Shown: positions 1 through 5,086 of the stretch, one piece after another
Position numbering within the stretch: the stretch's first letter is position 1
Layout of the letters: each line of letters starts with the position of its first letter
Origin: an uncultured Synergistia bacterium
Lineage (GTDB): Bacteria > Eremiobacterota > SpSt-956 > JAKJGF01
DNA: 6,352 bases
Assembly (NCBI GenBank): GCA_937888925.1
Contig: CALARM010000158.1
Location: 1 to 6,352 of the forward strand
Direction of reading: 5' to 3'
Translations under genes and position numbers: made by a program
The notes under the pieces: model-generated
The model's database searches: none
The model's input: the letters and a program-made list of their open reading frames with translations, nothing else
What the model was told of the DNA's origin: nothing

Positions 1-108
1 GAATTTGATGGCATTACATGTAATATTATGGAGATTTTTATAAAGAGGCTGTTCATCACTTTTACTAAGGGGAAGATTATCTGGAAAATCTCTTTTAAGA
101 ATATCGCC
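1..108 (-). pseudogene. Orphaned ATPase-domain continuation of the histidine kinase, beyond an in-frame stop; runs off the window
   Basis: These 36 codons follow the kinase stop in the same frame, without any frameshift, and remain open to the left edge. They read like the start of a HATPase_c domain. A DNLPLSKSDE segment matches the usual hydrophobic-acidic stretch before the N-box, and the run ends HNITCNAIKF, which carries both N-box asparagines and the NAIKF ending typical of hybrid-type kinases. The G-boxes would lie outside the window. There is no methionine in this stretch, so independent restart inside the window is unlikely. Some positions look less conserved than usual (Pro where Arg is common in the DE-R-L segment, Cys just before NAIKF), which would fit early decay, but this is inference. 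Together with 109-2133 it forms one ancestral gene. Confidence 0.8.
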
Positions 109-2133
109 TTAATCAAAAGCAAGTTTTTCAAGACTTTCACAGATATTTTCCACAATATCTTTTACAGAAATGGAATTTACAGTCAATTCCACTTTCCCTG
201 CTTCTATTTTTGACAGATCCAGAATATCATTTATCAGTGAGAGAAGGGATTTCCCGTTTCTCTGTATGATTTCAAGATAACTGAACTCTTCTTCTGAGAG
301 TTTCCCCTTTGCCTGCATAATAAGAACTCTGGAAAGTCCTATAACAGAATTGAGAGGTGTTCTCAATTCATGACTCATATTGGAGACAAACTCACTTTTT
401 ACACGGTTTGCTTCTTCTATCTGACGATTCTGCATTTCCAGTTTCATATTCTGACAGTACAGTTCTTTTGATTGAGACATAAGTTCTTCTGCCTGAGACT
501 GAAGTTCCCTGTTTTTATCCTTTAATTCTTCAGACATATTCTTTATATTTTCGTTTGCCATTAATACAGAAAAACCTGTATTTATAGCAGGCCATATGGA
601 ATTGATAATTTCCAGACTCTCTTTTGAAAATTCTGACAGGTTCCCCATAGAAATAAGAGCCATTATCTTTCCATCCGATATAACAGGCATGGAAATAATT
701 TCCCTCATAAGTGCAGTTCCTGCAATTGTTTTGAATGTAAAAACAGTATCTGAAGGTATATTTTTTATATGAGAAATCTTCCCTGTAAGAAAGACTTCTC
801 CGAATTGTCCGTCCGGTCTTTCCATATTAAATGAAGGAAGGTTGTCTTTATCAAGTCCTATAGAAAAGAAGTTTTCATAAGTGTCTCCTCTTTTCAGGTA
901 AAAAACACCTGCCTGTGAAGATGTGATTTCCAGGAGCGTTTTCAAAAGAGCAGAAGCAAATTCTTTTATATTATATGTCTTTAACATTAGTTCTGTCAGT
1001 TCTGACAGACTCTTCCTCACATGAATCCTTGCCATCAAATTATCTGCCATATCATTAAAAGATTCTGCCAGAAAACCAAGCTCGTCATCTCTTTTAAATC
1101 TATTTCTTGCAGACAGGTCTCCCGTCTGTATCCTTGTTGATACTTCTGTCATTTCCTGTAAGGGTTTACAGAAGGTTTTTGCAATAAAAACAGCTATAAA
1201 AAAGACTGCTATGGAAGCAATAATTAAAATTATGATGAAATTTACAAACATATTGTTTATAGGCCTGTAAAGTTCCGCCAGATCCTGTTTTGCCACAAAT
1301 CCCCACGACAGCTCAGGTATAAATGTATAAGCAGCGAGTACAGGAATACCCCGGTAATCTTCAGACTCTATTATTCCTGTTTTTCCGGCAGCAGCCAGAA
1401 CTGCCGGAGTCGCTGTTATTTTTAATCTGCATGGACCATCGTCATACCATCTCAGTTTACTTATAGCAATACAATCTTTGTTTACTATAAGGGTTTCCCC
1501 TGTTTCGCCGAGTCCTGTTCTGTTAAGAAGCATAGGATATAAAAAACTCTCAAGGTTTAACCTGGCTGAAACAACGGCAATAATCCTTTTATCGGTGAGA
1601 TTGTAAACAGGTCTTGACATTATCATAGCAGGATTTTTCCTAAATCTTGAAATATAAATATCTTTTATATGGAAGGATTTTTTATTCAGTGCTTCCTTAA
1701 AATAATCTTCTTTCGAAAGGTCCATACCTTCAAGATCCCTGTCCGACGATATTTCGATTATGCCATTACGGGCATTTACAACTGATACACTTTCAAAGAC
1801 ATCGTAGTCATCTACATATTGCTTCAACAGTAATCTTATACTTAAAAGTATTTTTTTCTCATTCTCATTAAGATCTTTTTTGTTAAATAATACTTCTGAA
1901 TTTCTGATTCTATAAATTTCCGATATAGCCTTTGTATTTCCTCTTCGTTCTCCGAGCCAGACACTTAACTCTTCAACCTTCAAATCTCTTATGGCAGTGA
2001 GTTTACTGAATGTATTTGTTTTAATATATCTGACTCTCTGAATATATATAACAGCCATAACGGTCCAGAGAAGCAAGAAATTAACACTTAAAAACCAGAA
2101 TATAAGTTTCATCGAAATAGATCTAAATTTCAT
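109..2133 (-). CDS. Membrane sensor histidine kinase (Cache-HAMP-GAF-HisKA), ATPase domain lost to a premature stop
   Basis: This is the sensor kinase of a two-component system, acting at the cytoplasmic membrane. Residues are numbered from the upstream ATG at 2148. TM1 is at about 13-35, an extracytoplasmic Cache-type sensor at about 40-298 (hallmarks LRWYDDGPC and the IPELSWGFVAKQDL segment), TM2 at about 301-323, HAMP at about 324-375, and GAF at about 385-530. A coiled coil rich in E, Q, K and N spans 530-583. HisKA follows, with H-box MSHELRTPLN at 591-600 and phospho-acceptor His593. The protein stops at residue 679 (TAA at 109-111), just where the ATPase domain should begin, and the frame continues beyond as ATPase sequence. 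As written, the product can dimerise and be phosphorylated but cannot bind ATP. I prefer the start at 2133 (MKFRSIS) because GGAGG lies 4 nt before it; the ATG at 2148 has no Shine-Dalgarno sequence. It is the last gene of the probable HD-CheR-kinase group. Confidence 0.88.
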   Translation of the reverse strand: MKFRSISMKLIFWFLSVNFLLLWTVMAVIYIQRVRYIKTNTFSKLTAIRDLKVEELSVWLGERRGNTKAISEIYRIRNSEVLFNKKDLNENEKKILLSIRLLLKQYVDDYDVFESVSVVNARNGIIEISSDRDLEGMDLSKEDYFKEALNKKSFHIKDIYISRFRKNPAMIMSRPVYNLTDKRIIAVVSARLNLESFLYPMLLNRTGLGETGETLIVNKDCIAISKLRWYDDGPCRLKITATPAVLAAAGKTGIIESEDYRGIPVLAAYTFIPELSWGFVAKQDLAELYRPINNMFVNFIIILIIASIAVFFIAVFIAKTFCKPLQEMTEVSTRIQTGDLSARNRFKRDDELGFLAESFNDMADNLMARIHVRKSLSELTELMLKTYNIKEFASALLKTLLEITSSQAGVFYLKRGDTYENFFSIGLDKDNLPSFNMERPDGQFGEVFLTGKISHIKNIPSDTVFTFKTIAGTALMREIISMPVISDGKIMALISMGNLSEFSKESLEIINSIWPAINTGFSVLMANENIKNMSEELKDKNRELQSQAEELMSQSKELYCQNMKLEMQNRQIEEANRVKSEFVSNMSHELRTPLNSVIGLSRVLIMQAKGKLSEEEFSYLEIIQRNGKSLLSLINDILDLSKIEAGKVELTVNSISVKDIVENICESLEKLAFD

Positions 2134-2137
2134 ATAA

Positions 2138-2142
2138 CCTCC
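2138..2142 (-). promoter_or_regulatory. Shine-Dalgarno GGAGG that decides the kinase start
   Basis: On the minus strand GGAGG is followed by TTAT and then ATG at 2133. It falls inside the codons that would be translated from the ATG at 2148, which has only AT-rich sequence before it. The 4-nt spacing is a little short but workable. This favours a product five residues shorter than the longest frame. Confidence 0.65.
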
Positions 2143-2165
2143 ATCCATTAATTTCTAATCCATAA

Positions 2166-2202
2166 TGAGTAACAGCCCCGTTTACTCACTTTACCCACTC
2201 AA
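2166..2202. repeat. Probable decayed copy of the heptad-armed intergenic element, with a small dyad
   Basis: This lies in the gap between the CheR stop and the kinase start. On the minus strand the units are TTGAGTG, GGTAAA (one base short), GTGAGTA and AACGGGG. They align with the right arm of the copy at 3751-3863, whose units are GTGAGTG, GGGAAAA, GTGAAAA and GTAGGGG. The GC-rich hairpin is not preserved. Instead, a perfect 7-bp dyad TGAGTAA/TTACTCA (2166-2172 and 2182-2188) surrounds a 9-nt loop. There is no T-run on either side, so a factor-independent terminator is not supported. Homology to the two clear copies is suggestive, not certain. Confidence 0.45.
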
Positions 2203-2212
2203 GCATTCATTT

Positions 2213-3067
2213 TTACTGCTTCATAGAAACATATTTTCTTACAGAATTCCACTTCTCGTAAATCTTACACAAATTACTATATTGATTAAAACAACCTAAA
2301 TCGTACAATCTTTCATATTTCCCTAAAACAAGAAAACCCGGTTTTGAAAGAGAATGATATAATTTTGTAATAATTACTTTTTGATATGACTCTTCGAAAT
2401 ATATAAGAACATTTCGGCATAGAACAAGATCAAAACCTGCAAATATGCATTCAGGAGGAACATAACTATTTCTGTCTGTAAGATCATATACGGAATAATT
2501 AACCATATCTTTTATCTCATTATTAATTCTATAGTTCGGATCTTCTTTCGTGAAATATTTCTTTACCAGTCCATACCGAATATTTTCGAGACATTCTCCG
2601 GAATAAATGCCTTCCTTAGCTTTTTCTATGGATATTTCGTCAATATCTGTAGCAAAAATAGATATATTCCAGTCTTTTATTTCTTCACCCAGTAATTCAT
2701 TCAATATTATGGCTATAGAATAAGGTTCTTCACCTGATGCACATCCGGCAGACCAGATGCGGAGAAATTTATTCTCTTCTTTTATTTTTTCATATATAAG
2801 ATAAGGCAGTATTTTTTCTGATATGACGTCAAAGGTAACGGGATCCCTGAAAAATTTACTTACACTGATGGAAAGTCCGTTAATTAAAGAGGTTATTTCA
2901 TTATGATTTTCCTGTAAGTACGCTATATATTCGCAGTAATCTTTCGTTTTTGTGGTAGAGAGACGTTCATTCAGGCATCTTGTGAGGAAATCTCTGTTAT
3001 AGCAGGTAATATCAAGATGTCTTTCTTTATTCAGAAAGGAAATAAGATGACCAATATTACCTCCCAT
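2213..3067 (-). CDS. cheR: CheR-type SAM-dependent protein-glutamate methyltransferase
   Basis: CheR enzymes transfer a methyl group from S-adenosylmethionine to glutamates of chemoreceptors or related signalling proteins in the cytoplasm. Residues are numbered from the ATG at 3076. A helical N-terminal domain covers about 5-72 and leads into VSKFFRDP at 72-79, the family's FFR-P signature. The SAM-binding loop is RIWSAGCASGEEPYS (106-120), the acidic ribose-binding strand is FATDID (141-146), and the C-terminal catalytic-fold motif is FDLVLCRNVLIYF (215-227), followed by GFLVLGKYERL (247-257). At about 285 residues it matches full-length CheR and all core motifs are intact. I take the start at 3067 (MGGNIGH), with GAGGAG 9 nt before it; the ATG at 3076 directly abuts that Shine-Dalgarno sequence. 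It begins 18 nt after the HD gene, so the two are almost surely co-transcribed. No CheB, receptor or CheA is visible, so a link to the adjacent kinase rather than to classical chemotaxis is inferred. Confidence 0.92.
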   Translation of the reverse strand: MGGNIGHLISFLNKERHLDITCYNRDFLTRCLNERLSTTKTKDYCEYIAYLQENHNEITSLINGLSISVSKFFRDPVTFDVISEKILPYLIYEKIKEENKFLRIWSAGCASGEEPYSIAIILNELLGEEIKDWNISIFATDIDEISIEKAKEGIYSGECLENIRYGLVKKYFTKEDPNYRINNEIKDMVNYSVYDLTDRNSYVPPECIFAGFDLVLCRNVLIYFEESYQKVIITKLYHSLSKPGFLVLGKYERLYDLGCFNQYSNLCKIYEKWNSVRKYVSMKQ

Positions 3068-3076
3068 ACACCCCAT

Positions 3077-3082
3077 CTCCTC
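3077..3082 (-). promoter_or_regulatory. Shine-Dalgarno GAGGAG for the CheR gene
   Basis: GAGGAG on the minus strand touches the ATG at 3076 with no spacing but is 9 nt from the next in-frame ATG at 3067, a normal distance. It lies in the short gap after the HD-gene stop (3086-3088), which is consistent with coupled translation of the two genes. Confidence 0.65.
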
Positions 3083-3085
3083 TAT

Positions 3086-3724
3086 TTACAATAAACCGTC
3101 TACTTCTCTGTTAAGACGTTCAAAAAAATCTACCATTACCCTGTGTCTTTCCAGAGCAATTCTCTTCCCTTCACAAGTGAGCATTTTATCTTTAATTTTA
3201 TTTAATTTAACGTTAAATTCTCTCCATGCCGTATCATCTTCAGTATAAGGCAAAGTCTTACGGATATCAACATCTTTATTATGTAATTTCGCACCTGTTT
3301 CACCGGCGAAAAGAAAAGCCCTTCCTATACCTACGGCACCGATTGAATCAAGCTTATCTGCATCGAATAATATTCTGCCTTCCACAGAAGACGGAATCTT
3401 ATTGCCTCTGAATCTATGAGTCGCTATGCAGTGAACGATTGCGTCTATTCTTTCAGAAGGTATGTTGTATTTTTTCAGCAATTCTTCCGCCATAGAGGCA
3501 CCTTTTTCGGCATGACACACGAGTCCCTTCGATTTACTTTCACAATCTCTCCCTATATCATGGAGCAGGGCGGCTACAGACAGAATTTCCATATCTGCTC
3601 CTTCTTTTTCACCTATATGGATGGCAAGATTATAAACCCTTTCCGTATGAGACCAGTCATGACTGCCTCTGGCATTTAAGAAAAATTTCTTTGCTTCTTC
3701 TTTGATTTGATTGATTAATTCCAT
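3086..3724 (-). CDS. HD-domain phosphohydrolase, YpgQ/YedJ-like (probable nucleotide-acting hydrolase)
   Basis: This is a metal-dependent HD-superfamily hydrolase of 212 residues, the usual length for the YpgQ/YedJ group. Bacillus YpgQ is reported to be a dNTP pyrophosphatase. The metal ligands are visible in order: His26 in DWSHTERV, the His55-Asp56 pair in ALLHDIGR, histidines near 98 and 103 in the IVHCIATHRF segment, and Asp121 in FDADKLDSIGAVGIGRAF (120-137), which is highly characteristic of this group. The C-terminal segment with KLNKIKDKM and ALERHRVMVDFFERLNREV is also typical of the family. No signal peptide or membrane segment is present, so it should be cytoplasmic. It leads the tight HD-CheR pair. 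Substrate specificity cannot be read from sequence; acting on nucleotides is inferred from the family and from the purine-type importer upstream. The ATG is preceded only by a weak Shine-Dalgarno-like AGGGA about 10 nt away. Confidence 0.9.
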   Translation of the reverse strand: MELINQIKEEAKKFFLNARGSHDWSHTERVYNLAIHIGEKEGADMEILSVAALLHDIGRDCESKSKGLVCHAEKGASMAEELLKKYNIPSERIDAIVHCIATHRFRGNKIPSSVEGRILFDADKLDSIGAVGIGRAFLFAGETGAKLHNKDVDIRKTLPYTEDDTAWREFNVKLNKIKDKMLTCEGKRIALERHRVMVDFFERLNREVDGLL

Positions 3725-3725
3725 A

Positions 3726-3749
3726 ATTAAAAAGTCCCTGTTTTTTAAT
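3726..3749 (-). promoter_or_regulatory. AT-rich hairpin with a Shine-Dalgarno-like sequence in its loop, just before the HD-gene start
   Basis: On the minus strand a perfect 8-bp stem, ATTAAAAA pairing with TTTTTAAT, encloses the 8-nt loop ACAGGGAC and ends one base before the ATG. The only ribosome-binding-like sequence for the HD gene, AGGGA, lies in the loop. Folding could therefore present or restrict the site, but the stem is all A/T and weak. A regulatory role is inference. Confidence 0.4.
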
Positions 3750-3750
3750 C

Positions 3751-3863
3751 GTGACGCGTAACGCGTGACGGGTGGTTCGTGAAGTGTGATGCGTGGTGCG
3801 TATTTTCACCGGTACCGGGCGACCACAGGGGGTCGCCCCTACTTTTCACTTTTCCCCACTCAC
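3751..3863. repeat. Intergenic element copy A: inward-facing heptad arms around a GC-rich hairpin
   Basis: The left arm, read on the plus strand, consists of eight consecutive 7-nt units starting at 3751: GTGACGC, GTAACGC, GTGACGG, GTGGTTC, GTGAAGT, GTGATGC, GTGGTGC, GTATTTT. A spacer with the 10-bp palindrome CCGGTACCGG (3809-3818) follows, then the hairpin at 3817-3838. The right arm, read inward on the minus strand, is GTGAGTG, GGGAAAA, GTGAAAA, GTAGGGG (3863 back to 3836). Positions 3786-3854 match copy B at 64 of 69 positions by my count. The outermost base of the right arm overlaps the permease stop codon (TAG at 3863-3865). It is non-coding and resembles a MITE-like or REP-like dispersed element; the class is inferred. 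Confidence 0.85.
3817..3838. repeat. Core hairpin of element A
   Basis: GGGCGACC (3817-3824) and GGTCGCCC (3831-3838) form a perfect 8-bp stem with loop ACAGGG. On the transcribed (minus) strand the sequence after the stem is not T-rich, so it is not a canonical terminator for the permease. A transcribed copy would fold strongly and could stabilise mRNA 3' ends, as REP-type hairpins do in other bacteria. Confidence 0.85.
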
Positions 3864-4915
3864 TATTTCAAAAACTTAATCTTATACTGGCTGAATATTT
3901 CCCCTCCCAGAACGGAAAAAAGTATGGCCCCCTGTATTATACCTGTCATGGAGCCAGGTAAATTCATTGACATCTGTATCTGATCCCCTCCTACCAGAAG
4001 AGCACCGAAGAGAAATGCTACAAGTGTCATTCCTATGGGGTTAAGTCTGGCAAGCCATGCAACAATTATGGCAGTATAGCCGTAGCCGGGAGAAAAACCA
4101 TGCTGAAGCCTGTGAGTAAGGCCTGATACTTCCGCCATTCCTGCTATACCTGCTATACCTCCTGATAATATCATAATAAGGAGTATATTTTTGATTACAT
4201 TTATGCCTCCGTAACGGGCAGCTCTTATATTTTCTCCTGTAACCCTTATTTCATAGCCCCATTTGCTTTTATTCATAACCAGATAAATGATGATTATTGA
4301 GACTATGGCAAAAATCAGACCGAGATGTATTCTCTTATATAAAAGAGGCAGACAGGCATTATCCGGGAACTGGGCTGTAAGAGGAAAACCTTTGCCTTCA
4401 GGATCTTTCCACGGGCCATAGACAAGGTAATCACAGAAATTTATAGCCACATAGTTTAACATAAGGGTAGTTATAATTTCATTTGCTCCTCCGTATGCTT
4501 TCAGTAATGCCGGTATAAGCCCCCAGAGGGCACCGAAAAGGAAGCCTGACAGGAACATAAGGAAACGAAGAAGAGGCCCCGGCAGGTCACTCATTGTAAG
4601 AGCAATCCATGTAGCTCCTATGGCTCCCATATAAAACTGCCCTTCGGCTCCTATGTTCCAGAGCAACATCCTGAAAGCTACTGCCACACCGAGTCCTATA
4701 AGTATAAGAGGAATTGTCTTGACAACTGTTTCGGAAAAAGCATAGTTGCTTCCAAAGGCACCATAAAACATTTCTGAATAAGCTTCCAGAGGATTTACTC
4801 CTGCACAGAAAAGAAAAATCGCCCCCAGCAGGAGGCCCGTTATTATCGAACCGGCAGGGACTGCATAAGAAAGCCATTTCGGCCTGGTTATACGTTTTTC
4901 AAATGTTAGCTGCAT
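3863..4915 (-). CDS. ABC transporter permease, BPD_transp_2 family (NupP/YufP-like nucleoside or sugar importer)
   Basis: This is an inner-membrane channel subunit of an importer in the branched-chain/ribose permease superfamily, NupP/YufP branch; members with known substrates carry purine nucleosides such as guanosine. It has 350 residues and about 8-10 hydrophobic segments, roughly at 15-38, 63-82, 88-108, 114-137, 144-165, 196-215, 240-262, 278-312 and 322-340. Family hallmarks are LLWNIGAEGQFYMGAIGA (84-101), GGANEIITTLMLNYVA (142-157), and the cytoplasmic coupling loop with GENIRAARYGGI (227-238). It lies 171 nt after the ATPase stop, with element B in the gap, and ends against element A. 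The ATG at 4915 has no convincing Shine-Dalgarno sequence, but the N-terminus is typical of the family and no better start is seen. Its normal partner, a second permease (NupQ/YufQ), is not next to it. Family assignment is firm; substrate is inferred. Confidence 0.92.
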   Translation of the reverse strand: MQLTFEKRITRPKWLSYAVPAGSIITGLLLGAIFLFCAGVNPLEAYSEMFYGAFGSNYAFSETVVKTIPLILIGLGVAVAFRMLLWNIGAEGQFYMGAIGATWIALTMSDLPGPLLRFLMFLSGFLFGALWGLIPALLKAYGGANEIITTLMLNYVAINFCDYLVYGPWKDPEGKGFPLTAQFPDNACLPLLYKRIHLGLIFAIVSIIIIYLVMNKSKWGYEIRVTGENIRAARYGGINVIKNILLIMILSGGIAGIAGMAEVSGLTHRLQHGFSPGYGYTAIIVAWLARLNPIGMTLVAFLFGALLVGGDQIQMSMNLPGSMTGIIQGAILFSVLGGEIFSQYKIKFLK

Positions 4916-4942
4916 ATGTTGACTCTGTTATAAGTTCTTATC

Positions 4943-5020
4943 GTAACGCGTGATGCGTGATGCGTATTTTCACCGGTATCGGGCGACCACAGGGGGTCGC
5001 CCCTACTCTTCACCCTTCAC
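4943..5020. repeat. Intergenic element copy B: shorter heptad arms around the same hairpin
   Basis: The left arm on the plus strand has four 7-nt units: GTAACGC, GTGATGC, GTGATGC, GTATTTT (4943-4970). A spacer follows, then the hairpin at 4981-5002. The right arm, read inward on the minus strand, is GTGAAGG, GTGAAGA, GTAGGGG (5020 back to 5000). It has the same orientation as copy A with a constant offset of 1164 nt across the core. The palindrome seen in copy A is broken here by one substitution (T at 4979). It lies between the ATPase and permease genes, so it is presumably transcribed within the operon. Confidence 0.85.
4981..5002. repeat. Core hairpin of element B
   Basis: The 8-bp stem GGGCGACC/GGTCGCCC and the ACAGGG loop are identical to those in element A. 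All mismatches between the two copies fall outside the hairpin, consistent with selection on the fold or with recent spread. Confidence 0.85.
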
Positions 5021-5086
5021 ATATAAACTGTAATTTCCCGGAATAATATTTATTCTACATTTAGAAAAAAAATCCTATTACTATAT
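5021..5086. other. AT-rich spacer after the ATPase stop
   Basis: This holds an eight-A run (5065-5072; a T-run on the transcribed strand) and a 6-bp dyad GAATAA/TTATTC (5041-5055). The T-run begins about 14 nt after the ATPase stop, but I see no stable stem directly before it and the dyad lies after it. Neither a terminator nor a promoter can be supported. Confidence 0.5.

Noticed and set aside
28..213. Plus-strand 61-codon open frame at the left end
   Set aside because: It is antisense to the kinase ATPase remnant and HisKA end, where the opposite strand carries clear domain motifs. Its content is low-complexity Phe/Ile/Lys.
3226..3679. Two plus-strand open frames antisense to the HD gene
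   Set aside because: The minus-strand HD protein has intact metal-binding motifs across the whole region; the plus frames show no recognisable domain.
3751..3806. Heptad array read as a CRISPR array
   Set aside because: Units are 7 nt and contiguous, with no 30-40 nt spacers and no cas genes.
3817..3838. Hairpin as a factor-independent terminator for the permease
   Set aside because: On the transcribed minus strand the stem is followed by GGTACCGGTGAAAATA rather than a T-run. The same hairpin also lies inside the operon at 4981-5002.
3779..3983. Two overlapping plus-strand frames running from element A into the permease C-terminus
   Set aside because: They start inside the repeat arm and read antisense through the permease. 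No ribosome-binding site or family motif is seen.
4587..4877. Minus-strand 96-codon frame inside the permease gene
   Set aside because: It is an alternative frame of the permease, whose own frame carries the transporter motifs and membrane segments.
4930..4941. ATAAG/CTTAT dyad before the permease start as an operator
   Set aside because: The stem is only 5 bp around a 2-nt centre in AT-rich sequence, which is easily chance; there is no regulator context.
5065..5072. T-run after the ATPase stop as a terminator
   Set aside because: No stable GC-containing stem directly precedes it on the minus strand.
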